DNA from: Phycisphaerae bacterium | GTDB lineage: Bacteria; Planctomycetota; Phycisphaerae; UBA1845; PWPN01 | Direction of reading: 5' to 3' | Length of the DNA stretch: 64,000 nucleotides | Assembly (NCBI GenBank): GCA_030372985.1 | Contig: JAUCQB010000140.1 | Span: 1 to 64,000 of the forward strand | Shown: in pieces, positions 51,239 through 60,887 of the stretch | How the letters are laid out: every line of letters starts with the position of its first letter | Numbering within the stretch: the first letter of the stretch is position 1 | Notes under the pieces: model-generated | What the model saw: the letters and a program-made list of their open reading frames with translations, nothing else | What the model was told of the DNA's origin: nothing | The model's database searches: none | Made by a program: the position numbers and the translations under genes

Positions 51239-52687
51239 TCAAGGCTGCTTCCAGTTGGCCTGGCGGCTCAGCGATTTTGCGTCGTGCAGCCAGTGCAGCA
51301 GGAACGCATCGGCCATGACCCAGCAGGTCATCTGCTCGGCTCCGCCATAGGTATCGAACTCGCCCTTGGCGAACATGCGGCCGTCCGCGTGCCGCGACTG
51401 CATCTTCAGTATGCGGCCGGCCCGCAGCCGCATCCAGTCGCCCGCCCGGTGGCTGAAACCCTGGTCCCAGCCGAACAGGTGCGCGTAAGCGTCGATCCAG
51501 TAGAAGATGTCGAAGCGATAGTCGCTCCAGTCGGTGCCTTCGGGGTAGTAAACCTCCACCTTGCCGGGGATATACATGGTGCCGCCCGGGGCCTTGTACG
51601 GTGGAGAAGGCCACCTCTGCTCGGCCAGTGACCGGAAGACCAGGGCGGCGTTGAAGTCGGCGCTCTGCGGTACCGGTTGACCCGCCAGCGAAAGAACGAT
51701 GAAAGCGTGCAGGTTGAGCGTGACCGTGGTCATGTAGTCGCAGTGGATGATGTTGTGGTTGACCAGGGCGCCGTCATTGCGGATGTTGTAACCTTTGAGC
51801 CACTCTTTCACCGGCCGGCCGTCGATCACCGTGGTGTTTGACTCCATGTCCTCCTGGCGAGCGAAGGCCGAAACCATCAGCTCGCTGGCGATCTCCTTCC
51901 ATCGGGGCACGCGCGGGTGTTGCGGCATCATGGCGACCGCCAATTGCAGCACCATGGCGTTCCAGGCGTTCTCCTCGGCCTTGCTGTCGCCGCCTTTGCC
52001 GTTCCAGTAAGGCACGGTGTAGCCCGGGCGAATGAACCGGTCGGCTTCGTATTCGATCATCGCCGCCGTCATGTGCCGCGTTCGCGGATCGAGGTGTTCC
52101 CAGAGCATCCAGGCGGCACGGCCGGCGAGCGTCGCCCAGAGCGCCGATTGCCAATGGTCGCCCCAGCCTTCGGCCGGGTCACCGTTGACCTTATGGACGA
52201 CGGCGACACCCCTGATCAGTCTCAGCGTCCGCAACAGGGCTTGGTCTTTCGGCATGCCGCAGGTCTTTTCGTCGTAGATGCCGGCCGCGATGGCCGTGGC
52301 AATCCCGCATGCCGCGCTGGCCGGTGGACGAACACCGGGTTCGTTCATATCGGTGATCAGGTAATGGCCGCCCTCCGGAGCCACCTTCAGCGTCTCGCCG
52401 GCCCAGGCCAGGTTGTAGCGGACGCTGTTGAGCAGCATCCGGGCGGCGGCCTGCACATCTTCGTTCCGCAGGTTCGGGGGCGCGAATCGTTCCCAGCGGA
52501 TCGGGACAACAAGGGCGGCGACGTCCTGGTCGGATGCGGCCGGCTTGCTGGCGACGGCGGCAAGACAAGGCGTCGAAACCGTTAGCAGGATTGCCAGTGA
52601 GGTCATCATGGCCGGCGGCTGGTCATTGCCGCCCCAACGGTTCGCACCGATCCGGTTGCATTTCCGGCGACGGATGCTCAAGAGCAT
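51239..52687 (-). CDS. Hypothetical secreted protein, possibly alpha/alpha-toroid
   Basis: Signal MMTSLAILLTVSTPCLAAVA; no recognised family; start may be internal Met. Confidence 0.55.
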   Translation of the reverse strand: MLLSIRRRKCNRIGANRWGGNDQPPAMMTSLAILLTVSTPCLAAVASKPAASDQDVAALVVPIRWERFAPPNLRNEDVQAAARMLLNSVRYNLAWAGETLKVAPEGGHYLITDMNEPGVRPPASAACGIATAIAAGIYDEKTCGMPKDQALLRTLRLIRGVAVVHKVNGDPAEGWGDHWQSALWATLAGRAAWMLWEHLDPRTRHMTAAMIEYEADRFIRPGYTVPYWNGKGGDSKAEENAWNAMVLQLAVAMMPQHPRVPRWKEIASELMVSAFARQEDMESNTTVIDGRPVKEWLKGYNIRNDGALVNHNIIHCDYMTTVTLNLHAFIVLSLAGQPVPQSADFNAALVFRSLAEQRWPSPPYKAPGGTMYIPGKVEVYYPEGTDWSDYRFDIFYWIDAYAHLFGWDQGFSHRAGDWMRLRAGRILKMQSRHADGRMFAKGEFDTYGGAEQMTCWVMADAFLLHWLHDAKSLSRQANWKQP

Positions 52688-52703
52688 AGTCTCTCCTCCG
52701 CAT

Positions 52704-53561
52704 TCACCCTGACGTGCCCATGCCCTGCCGCCAGCTCACGGCCGGGGTGAAGTTGAGCACGCGCTTGAGGCGGGCACAGTTGATCAGCGGGGCCGTGGCG
52801 GTCGGCGCGGGCCCGCGCCATTCGAGTCGCGGGTTGAACCTCTGCAGATACTCGGGTGTGGGCGTGGCGACCCCGATCGTCTCGGCATTGACGAAGAGCA
52901 CCTCATGCTTCAGGTCCCGGCGGTACAGAGCCACGTCGATTGCGCCGACCGCATCGGAGAAATCAAGGTAATCACCCAGCACCAGTTTCGGCGACGAGCT
53001 GCGAGTCTCCCTGGCAAACCACTTGTCGTGTCGAACGTCGATCAGAGCCGGGAACCGCAGGCAGATCGTCGGCACGCCGCTCAGCCGCGAGAAGGTCTCG
53101 GCGGTCAGCTCGTTGAGGCGTTTGCTTAAATCGTAGGCATGATTCGGCCGGCAGGGATGATCTTCATCGATCGGCAGGTATGACAGTCCGTGGTTCTCCG
53201 CCGACATCGGAAGCCCGATCGCGCACAGGCTGCTGGCCAGTACGACCATTCCCGCCCCGGCCCGGTCGGCCGCTTCGAGAACGTGATACGTTCCCTGCGT
53301 GTTGATGGCGAAAATCTCGGCCTGCGGGATCGTCGGCACCCGGCTGGGGATCGCGGCGAGATGAACCACCGCCTCGCACCCGGTGCAGGCCTCACGCACT
53401 GCCCTTGCGTCGCGGAGGTCCGCCTGAACGTAGCGAACACCCGCAGGCAGCCCTTGCGGCGGGTCGGCACGATCAAAAGCGACGATCTCGTGCGAAGCCG
53501 AAAATCGCTCCAGCACGCGAAATCCCAGTCGTCCCGCGGCACCGGTGACAAAGAGTCTCAC
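52704..53561 (-). CDS. NAD-dependent epimerase/dehydratase (GTG start)
   Basis: RLFVTGAAGRLGFRVLERF; CEAVVHLAAIPSRV; YDLSKRLNELTAE. Confidence 0.88.
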   Translation of the reverse strand: MRLFVTGAAGRLGFRVLERFSASHEIVAFDRADPPQGLPAGVRYVQADLRDARAVREACTGCEAVVHLAAIPSRVPTIPQAEIFAINTQGTYHVLEAADRAGAGMVVLASSLCAIGLPMSAENHGLSYLPIDEDHPCRPNHAYDLSKRLNELTAETFSRLSGVPTICLRFPALIDVRHDKWFARETRSSSPKLVLGDYLDFSDAVGAIDVALYRRDLKHEVLFVNAETIGVATPTPEYLQRFNPRLEWRGPAPTATAPLINCARLKRVLNFTPAVSWRQGMGTSG

Positions 53562-53565
53562 GGTT

Positions 53566-55689
53566 TCACCTCGCCGGTGTCTTGACCCCGACGAACGCGT
53601 CATCGAAATAGGCGACACCCACTTTACCCTGGGTGTGCAGATTGAGCGAAAGCCGCTCGCTGCCCTTGGGCGCCGGGCCTTCCAGCGACACCCATGTCCA
53701 GCCGCTGCGACCGGTGACCTTGCGGCTCGGTCCGAGATGCCCGACCACCCCACCGCCGTTGTCGGTGGCGTCAAAGGTGATCCATGCGGCCCCCTCGTCA
53801 TCCGGGCAGTCGGTCTTGATCCACATGCCCGCGAAGTACTTCGTGCCCACCCTGGCAGTGTTATAGTGCGTGATCTGGCGGATGACGGTTTCCTTCGGTG
53901 ATACTCGCATACTCTGCGAGAGCCGCCCGGTGTGGGCCGTCTTGTCGCTCACGCCGCCGGGGTTGGATCTCATCACATCGCCGTCGACCTTCAGCGGCTC
54001 AAATCCCAGGGCGATCCACTCCTTTCCGCCGCCGCCGCCACCGGCCTCCATGCTCGCGTTGTTCAGCATGTTTTCGCCCGGCGGCAGCTCCGCGCGCTGA
54101 CCGAGCCGCAGGTCATGCCGATTCTCCTGTTCGCTGGAGATGCGGACGTCGGCCGCTTCATACTGATAGCGTCCTTTGGCCGTGGCAAGCAGCCTGTAGC
54201 GCGCGGGAATGACGTCCTTGAGCACATACCGGCCGTTCTGGTCGGTCTTGGCTTGCCGATCACCCGGCTGGAGCGTGATTACCGCGTCGGTCACGGGTTT
54301 GTCGTCATCACCGCTGCTGACGACGCCGCTGAGCGTGGTCTTGACGGTCGCTTCCAGGGCGACGTCCGCGACGCTGTTCTTCGCCGCGGCGACCCGGACT
54401 TTCTGTTTGACGGCCTTGAAGCCGGGTTTGCCGATGCTCAGGTCATAGGAGCCGGGTTTGAGCTTGCCGAAGAAGTAGTTGCCCATCGGGTCAGACGCAA
54501 AGGGCTTTCTGCCGATACTCACTTCGGCACCGTCGAGCCGCACGCCCAGGCCGGCGACGGTGACCGTGCCGCTGATGGCGCCCGTGACGTCGGTCGGCTT
54601 GGCCAGTGCCGCGACCACCGTGTACTGGTAATGCGGCTTGGTGGGCGAGCCGTCCGGATTGATGCCGCTTTCAGGATACACGTAGTCGAACTGCTGCCAG
54701 CCCTCGTTGGAGAACTCAAAGGGAAACGCCGCCACGAGTTCGGGCCAGTTCGGGTAGTGGTCGCGGAAGGCCCGCATGGCGTAGTCCGCGCGGTTGTACT
54801 CGTCGATGATCGGGTGCCCTTCTGACTTGGTGTAAACGGCGTTGCCCAGGTTCCATCCCGTTTCGGTGATCATGACCCTGACATCGTTCCGCCCGAAATC
54901 CCGCAGCTTGGCCAGTTCCAGCAGGTACGAGTCGATGGTCAGGTCCGAACCCGGTTTGACGGTCTTGTCGTGGTGGTTGAGCGATGGCGGGCGATTCATC
55001 GGGTACGGATGACACGACCACAGGTCAAACGACTTGATGAACTCGGGGTTTGCCTTGCAGAGCTTCTCGGCCCACTCGGGGCTGGTTGCCAAGCCGCCGT
55101 TGAGGATCTTGATCCGTGAGTCGCCGATGGAGCGAATCGCCTTGGCCACCGCGACAAAGAAGTCGGCATACTCCTGAGGACTGGGCCGGCCGCTCCATTC
55201 AACTGCCAGGTTGGGCTCGTTCCACACCTCGATGTAAAGCGGGCACATATCCGTCCGCGGCAGACCGGCCACCACGCGTTTGACCGCCTGGGCGATGGAG
55301 GTGTAATCGCCCGGAGCGTCGGCCTCGGGCTTGCGCCAGCCACCGCCGCCGTAATGGCCGCCGAGCCGTAGCACGGGGATCAACTCAAGCTGGTAGCACT
55401 TGTTGACGTAGTCAATCCAGCCCTGTGGCGGCTGTCTGGTGTTCTTGTCGATATCCGCCAGCAGCGTTTTGGCATATCCCCAACGTCCGACCAGATACCG
55501 CGCCCAGCGGAGGTGTTTGTCCCCCTTCGTACCGTTAGCCCCGTCACCGACCAAAAGGTGTGCCCCGTAGAAGTTGTTCGGCAGGGCGTAGGACGACCCT
55601 GGCGGCGCGGCCTTCTCAGCGGCCAGCGCGGCCGTGGTCCACCCGGCAATCAGCAGCCATCCGACAGTACCCCTTGTCACGTGTCGCAT
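53566..55689 (-). CDS. Secreted glycoside-hydrolase-like protein with carboxypeptidase-regulatory-like repeats and C-terminal CBM-like domain
   Basis: CPLYIEVWNEPNLAVEWSGRPSPQEYADFFVAVAKAI (GH-A-like acid/base); VMITETGWNLG; two Ig-like SGTVTVAG / LSGVVSSG repeats. Confidence 0.7.
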   Translation of the reverse strand: MRHVTRGTVGWLLIAGWTTAALAAEKAAPPGSSYALPNNFYGAHLLVGDGANGTKGDKHLRWARYLVGRWGYAKTLLADIDKNTRQPPQGWIDYVNKCYQLELIPVLRLGGHYGGGGWRKPEADAPGDYTSIAQAVKRVVAGLPRTDMCPLYIEVWNEPNLAVEWSGRPSPQEYADFFVAVAKAIRSIGDSRIKILNGGLATSPEWAEKLCKANPEFIKSFDLWSCHPYPMNRPPSLNHHDKTVKPGSDLTIDSYLLELAKLRDFGRNDVRVMITETGWNLGNAVYTKSEGHPIIDEYNRADYAMRAFRDHYPNWPELVAAFPFEFSNEGWQQFDYVYPESGINPDGSPTKPHYQYTVVAALAKPTDVTGAISGTVTVAGLGVRLDGAEVSIGRKPFASDPMGNYFFGKLKPGSYDLSIGKPGFKAVKQKVRVAAAKNSVADVALEATVKTTLSGVVSSGDDDKPVTDAVITLQPGDRQAKTDQNGRYVLKDVIPARYRLLATAKGRYQYEAADVRISSEQENRHDLRLGQRAELPPGENMLNNASMEAGGGGGGKEWIALGFEPLKVDGDVMRSNPGGVSDKTAHTGRLSQSMRVSPKETVIRQITHYNTARVGTKYFAGMWIKTDCPDDEGAAWITFDATDNGGGVVGHLGPSRKVTGRSGWTWVSLEGPAPKGSERLSLNLHTQGKVGVAYFDDAFVGVKTPAR

Positions 55690-55867
55690 GCAGGTCTCTC
55701 CGGTTGCCACACACAGGACTGTTGTCTTTTCAGGATCCTCTTCCTGTCGACCATAACCCCGTCCTTGCCCTGTGGCAATCCCATTTTCTCCCGCATGTGG
55801 TATCATGAGCGGTGGGCCGAGCGGACAGGCGGTCTTGTTCCCCCCGGGTGCTTTGGGAGTTGCTGAA

Positions 55868-57406
55868 ATGAAGGCAAGCGAGCAGTCAAAAGTCAGAACC
55901 TGGGCGTTCACACTTTTGCGTGTCGCTGTCGGCTGGCACCTGCTCTACGAGGGGGTGGTGAAGCTGACGGCGAAGAACTGGACATCCGCCGAGTACCTGC
56001 GCGATGCAACCTGGATGTTCGCGGATACGTTTCGTCGCCTGGCTGACTCGCCGGAGATGCTGCGAGTCGTGGACCTCCTGAACGTCTGGGGCCTGACGCT
56101 AATCGGCCTGGCGCTGGTTCTCGGTTTCCTGACTCGTTTGTCGGCAGGGCTCGGCGCCGTGCTGATTGCGCTGTACTACTTGTCCAACCCGCCGTTCATC
56201 GGTTTGCAGGGAATGGCCGGCGAGGGCAGCTACCTCATCGTTAACAAGAACCTCGTTGAGATCGTCTGTCTTGTTGTCCTCCTGCTCCTTCCACGGACCT
56301 GGATGTACGGCATCGACCATCTGCTGGCGGCGTTCCGTGGGCGCAGGAAGCTCGCTGCCGACGCAGGCGCCGGCGGGCCGGCCCAGGTCCCCTGCACTGC
56401 ATCCGAGGACGTGCCTCCGCCGCGCAGGCAGCTGCTCAAACACCTGGTGGGCCTGCCCATTCTGGGAGCCTTCGGTTTTTCCGTGTATCAGAAGCGCGAA
56501 TACGACAGCCTGGAGGAAAAGTACCTCATCGAGGCCGGGGCCGACGGCCGGACATCGGCAACGCTGAAGTCGTTCTCCTTTTCCAGGCTGTCCGAGCTGA
56601 AAGGCACGATGAGCTTCGGCCGGATCGGGAACCTGAAGGTCAGCAGGGTGATTCTGGGGGGCAACCTTGTCGGCGGCTGGGCCCACGCCCGGGACCTGTT
56701 GTACGTCTCCGACCTGGTCATGGCCTATCACAGCGACGAGCGGGTGATCAACACCTTTCGGCTGGCCGAGAAGTGCGGCATCAACACCTTCTTGACTCAC
56801 CCCAAGCTGCTGCGAATTGTCAGGAAATACTGGCACGCGTATGGCGGCCGCATCCAGTTCATCTCCGACTGCGGCGGGGCGGATTTGCATGAAGCGGTCA
56901 GGCTCTCCATCGACGGCGGAGCCCATGCCTGCTATGTCCAGGGGGGGACGGCCGACAGGCTGGTTGAAGAGGGCAGATTTGATGAGATTCGCCGGGCTCT
57001 CGATACCATCCGGTCGCACGGACTGCCGGCGGGAATCGGGGGCCATCGCATCAAGACGGTGAGGGGCTGCGTCGAGGAGGGAATCCGGCCCGACTTCTGG
57101 ATGAAGACGCTTCACCACCACAACTACTGGTCGGCCAGGCCGGGGGAGAAAGACAACGACAACAACTTTTGCCTCGAGCCCGATGAAACGATCGCCTTGA
57201 TGAAGACGCTCGATGAACCGTGGATTGCCTTCAAAGTGCTTGCCGCCGGAGCCATCCGCCCTCAGGATGGCTTCAAGTACGCTTTCGAAAGCGGCGCGGA
57301 CTTCATCTGTGTCGGCATGTACGACTTCCAGATCGTGCAGGATGTCAACATCGCTGCCGAGGCGCTGGCCAACACGGCCAAACGCTCGAGGCCGTGGCGG
57401 GGGTAG
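55868..57406 (+). CDS. DoxX-like membrane domain fused to a C-terminal TIM-barrel-like domain
   Basis: VRTWAFTLLRVAVGWHLLYEGVVKL...FLTRLSAGLGAVLIALYYLSNPPF; then GNLKVSRVILGGNLVGGWAHARDLLYVSDLVMAYHSDERVINTFRLAEKCGINTF. Confidence 0.75.
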   Translation: MKASEQSKVRTWAFTLLRVAVGWHLLYEGVVKLTAKNWTSAEYLRDATWMFADTFRRLADSPEMLRVVDLLNVWGLTLIGLALVLGFLTRLSAGLGAVLIALYYLSNPPFIGLQGMAGEGSYLIVNKNLVEIVCLVVLLLLPRTWMYGIDHLLAAFRGRRKLAADAGAGGPAQVPCTASEDVPPPRRQLLKHLVGLPILGAFGFSVYQKREYDSLEEKYLIEAGADGRTSATLKSFSFSRLSELKGTMSFGRIGNLKVSRVILGGNLVGGWAHARDLLYVSDLVMAYHSDERVINTFRLAEKCGINTFLTHPKLLRIVRKYWHAYGGRIQFISDCGGADLHEAVRLSIDGGAHACYVQGGTADRLVEEGRFDEIRRALDTIRSHGLPAGIGGHRIKTVRGCVEEGIRPDFWMKTLHHHNYWSARPGEKDNDNNFCLEPDETIALMKTLDEPWIAFKVLAAGAIRPQDGFKYAFESGADFICVGMYDFQIVQDVNIAAEALANTAKRSRPWRG

Positions 57407-57421
57407 CAGGGGTGTCGGAGG

Positions 57422-58430
57422 TCACCCCGATGCGGGAAACGCAGAGGAGGGTTTGTCGGCGAGGACTCCATTTTCCTTCTTGATCAGGAATAAGGCTGCC
57501 AACCCCTTTCGCTCGGCGAGATCAAATCCTTCCTCCGGTCCCAGAACCATCAGCGCGGTTGCCCAGGCATCTGCCAACGCACAATCGGTGTGGATGACGG
57601 TGACCGAGGCAAGGTTGTGTTCCACCGGCCGGCACGTTCGCGGGTCGATGGTGTGGGATATTCGCCGCCCGTCCCGGAGGTAGAAAACGCGGTAGTCTCC
57701 TGAGGTTGCGGCGGATCGATCGGCCAGTTCGATCACGCGATGCACCGCAGGGGCACCGGTGATTGGTCGCTCGATCGCGATGCGCCATGGTTTGTTGGAG
57801 GCGCTGCTGCCTTTTGCCCGCACTTCGCCGCCGATTTCGACCATGTAGTTGTGGATGTCCGACTCGTCGAGCAGCCCGGCGATGCAGTCAACTGCGTACC
57901 CTTTGGCGATCCCTGAAAGGTCGCACCGGATATCGTCTCTGTTCTTGCACACAGTTCGGGCAACAGGGTCAAGTTCGAGAAATCGGTATCCGATCCGCGC
58001 CCGGAGGAGATCGCCCTCATTGTCCCGCGGGGCAGAAGCTCGAAATTCGCCAGGGCCGAACCCGTAAGCCTCGACCGCGGGACCGACCGTGACGTCGAAT
58101 GCGCCGCAGGTTTCTTCACTGACTCGCAGTGCCAGCCGAAGAACATGAGAAAGATCTTCCGAGATTCGCATGGGCGAGGCCGACGGGTGATGATTGAGTT
58201 GCGCAATCTCGGAATCGGGCAGATACGGCGACATCCGGCCGACGATCTGGTTGAGCCGGCTCTCGATGGCCCGGTGAAGCTCACCTGAGGAGGGTGAACG
58301 CCTGGACGCGATGTACTTGATGACGTAACGCGTGCCCATCGTGGCGCCGATCAGGCGCTGTTTGTCCCGGCGTCGAAATGGGAGCCATCGTGGCAAGGCC
58401 GGACCCCGAACTGCCGGCAAAAGAGACGCA
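57422..58430 (-). CDS. apbE: FAD:protein FMN transferase (ApbE family); start uncertain
   Basis: ATMGTRYVIKYIAS; DSEIAQLNHHPSASP; GAFDVTVGPAVEAYGFG; DLSGIAKGYAVDCIAGLLDE; IGGEVRAKG; HTIDPRTCRPVEHNLASVTVIHTDCALADAWATALMVLG. Confidence 0.88.
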
Positions 58431-58675
58431 CTTCGACTGGCGGCAATACCTGTGGTGCGGCCGGCGCCAGTGAGTGTATCGTCCCGCTCGCGGAAGGAGC
58501 AGTATGGACAGGATGGCGGATGCTTGGGCTCCAGAGCCCCGGCAACGAACCACCGCCAAGTGTGTTGCCTGGCCTCCTGCACTTGATTGCCGCCAGCCCA
58601 GCCGCTAAGCTGTCGCATCCGCTGTCGGTCATCGGGGCCAAGCGTCCTTAACGTTATATTTCGCAGGTAATTAGG

Positions 58676-60610
58676 ATGAGCAATCCGTTGGAATCCCGCG
58701 TCATCGAGTTGGGCAAGCACGTTGTGAGAATGACCACTGCCGCCGGTTCGGGGCATCCGTCGAGCGCTTTGTCGCTCGGGCACATCGTCGGGACGCTGAT
58801 GTACGAACAGATGCGCTATGACCCGGGCAACCCCTGGAACCCGGCCAGCGACCGGCTGGTTCTCAGCGAAGGGCATTCGGTGCCCATCGTGTATGCCACC
58901 TACGCGGATCTGGGCGGGGTGGTGGGCAAATCGCCGGCCGCCAAGCGGGCCCTGACGCTCGATGATCTTAAGACCCTTCGCGAACTCGACAGCGTTCTTG
59001 ACGGTCACCCCAACCCGGCCGAAGGGTTCCCGTTTTTCGACGCGGCCACGGGTTCGCTTGGGCAGGGCCTGTCGGTCGGAGCCGGCCTGGCGCTCGGTGC
59101 CCGGCTCTGCAAGATCGACAAGCGGATCTTCGTGATCATCGGCGACGGTGAGTCGCGGGAAGGGCAGATCTGGGAGGCGCTCGACTTCATCATCGACCAC
59201 AAGCTGGTCAACGTCTGCCCGATCTTCAACTGCAACGGCCAGGGCCAGGCGGATTACGTCTCCAAGCAGCAGTCGGCCGACGTGCTGGTCGGCAAGCTCA
59301 AGGCTTTTGGCTATGACGTGCAGGACGTCGACGGCCACAAGATGGACCAGATCGCTGCGGCGGTCGCCAAGGTCGGCAAAGGCTCGATGCCGATCGCAAT
59401 CGTGGCCCGCACGCAGAAAGGTTGGGGCGTTGATTCCCTCAAGGATAAGTCCAACCATGGCAAGCCGCTGACGGCCGCGCAGGTCGCCGACGCTGAGGCC
59501 AGCCTGGACAGAGTGGCGGCCGGACTAAAGCCCTCCAAGGCGTCCGGCCCGGCCCCCAAACCGCCGATGCCGCCCTCGGCTAATGGCCCGGCCAACAAGG
59601 ACAAGATCGCCGTCATGCCTTTCGCCGAGGCGGTCGCCAAGACCGGCATGGCCGAAGCGGTAGCCAAGAATAAGCTCTCGACGCGGCGAGCCTACGGTGC
59701 GGCCCTGGTCGCACTCGGTCATGCCGACGAACGTATCGTTGCTCTCGACGGCGACGTCAGCAACTCGACTTTCGCCAATCTTTTCGGCAAGACGTTCCCG
59801 AATCGCTTCTTCGAGTGCAAGATTGCCGAGCAGAACATGATCTCGGTGGCCGCGGGTCTCTCGGCCGCCGGCTATATTCCGTTTGCCAGCAGTTTCGCCA
59901 AGTTTCTGGCTCGCGGCTATGACCAGTTGGAGATGGCCGCGATTACCCGAGCAAACGTCAAGCTCGTCGGTTCGCACGCCGGCTGTTCGCTGGGCGCCGA
60001 CGGCCCCAGCCAGATGAGTCTGCCTGACTTGGCCTACTTTCGTGCGTACACCAGCGCGGACGACGGTCGGGGCAATCCGGCGCTGACCTTCTTCCATCCG
60101 GCCGACGCCGTGGCTGCGTACCGCCTGACCGAGATGGCGGCTAACATCAACGGCCTGTGCTATGTCCGAACCCACCGACCGGACGTCCCCCTGATCTATC
60201 CGCAGGATGCGACCTTCAAGCGTGGCGGCTGTGGCAAGCTGGCCGAGGGTAACGCGGTGACGGTCGTCGGCAGCGGGTATATGACCACGCTGGCCCTGGC
60301 GGCGGTTCGCGAACTGGAGAAGGCCGGCGTCAAGTGCAACCTGTTCGACGCCTACTGCCTGCCGATGGATGCCGAGCCGATCCTGTCGGCCGCGCGCAAG
60401 GCCAACGGAGTGATCCTGACGGTCGAGGACAATTTCGCCGGCGGGTTCAATGCCGCCCTGGCCGAGGCGGCCGCTCGCAGCGGCGATGTGAAGGTTTTCG
60501 CCATGACCTGCCCGCGGATTCCCAAGTCCGGCAAGGACGGCGACGTCGTCCTGGCCTCTCTCGGCCTCGGTGTGAAGAACATCGTGGCGAGGGCCAAAGA
60601 ACTAGGGTAG
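58676..60610 (+). CDS. tkt: Transketolase
   Basis: MTTAAGSGHPSSALSLGHI; RLVLSEGHSVPIVYATYADLGG; GSLGQGLSVGAGLALGARL; GDGESREGQIWEALDF; SQMSLPDLAYFRAY. Confidence 0.93.
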   Translation: MSNPLESRVIELGKHVVRMTTAAGSGHPSSALSLGHIVGTLMYEQMRYDPGNPWNPASDRLVLSEGHSVPIVYATYADLGGVVGKSPAAKRALTLDDLKTLRELDSVLDGHPNPAEGFPFFDAATGSLGQGLSVGAGLALGARLCKIDKRIFVIIGDGESREGQIWEALDFIIDHKLVNVCPIFNCNGQGQADYVSKQQSADVLVGKLKAFGYDVQDVDGHKMDQIAAAVAKVGKGSMPIAIVARTQKGWGVDSLKDKSNHGKPLTAAQVADAEASLDRVAAGLKPSKASGPAPKPPMPPSANGPANKDKIAVMPFAEAVAKTGMAEAVAKNKLSTRRAYGAALVALGHADERIVALDGDVSNSTFANLFGKTFPNRFFECKIAEQNMISVAAGLSAAGYIPFASSFAKFLARGYDQLEMAAITRANVKLVGSHAGCSLGADGPSQMSLPDLAYFRAYTSADDGRGNPALTFFHPADAVAAYRLTEMAANINGLCYVRTHRPDVPLIYPQDATFKRGGCGKLAEGNAVTVVGSGYMTTLALAAVRELEKAGVKCNLFDAYCLPMDAEPILSAARKANGVILTVEDNFAGGFNAALAEAAARSGDVKVFAMTCPRIPKSGKDGDVVLASLGLGVKNIVARAKELG

Positions 60611-60637
60611 GGCATGGTCGAGGTCGCCAAAGCGGCC

Positions 60638-60670
60638 GAGACCTGCCTTCGTTTTCAAGCGGCAGGTCTC
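60638..60670. repeat. Inverted repeat GAGACCTGCC...GGCAGGTCTC
   Basis: Perfect 10-bp arms just downstream of transketolase; flanked by outer GTAGGGCA/TGCCCTAC arms. Confidence 0.7.
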
Positions 60671-60707
60671 GCTTCGCTCGACGCTGCCCTACTTGAGAAA
60701 CGCGAAC

Positions 60708-60740
60708 GGGCCTCCCTCTGGCACAAGCGGCGGGAGGCCC
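60708..60740 (+). terminator. Candidate intrinsic terminator of transketolase
   Basis: GGGCCTCCC...GGGAGGCCC perfect 9-bp stem followed by TTATTCTCTT. Confidence 0.5.
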
Positions 60741-60828
60741 TTATTCTCTTCGCGAGTGTGCTGTTTGTGTGTGCCGCTGCCGATTTCGGCGAGCCTGGTC
60801 GAGCTGTGTCGGCAGTGCGAGAAAACCC

Positions 60829-60847
60829 CACTGCTCACAGAGCAGTG
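60829..60847 (+). repeat. Copy of dispersed hairpin repeat CACTGCTCACAGAGCAGTG + GGCACA
   Basis: Identical 19-mer and GGCACAC flank to 30094-30112; 40 bp upstream of the 60888 start. Confidence 0.9.
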
Positions 60848-60887
60848 GCACACGATTGCCGACTCGCCGCAACGGAGGACCCAAGCC

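Noticed and set aside
58440-59458. N-terminal extension of the 678-aa ApbE ORF
   Set aside because: Overlaps transketolase on the opposite strand and lacks ApbE similarity; start moved to near 58430.
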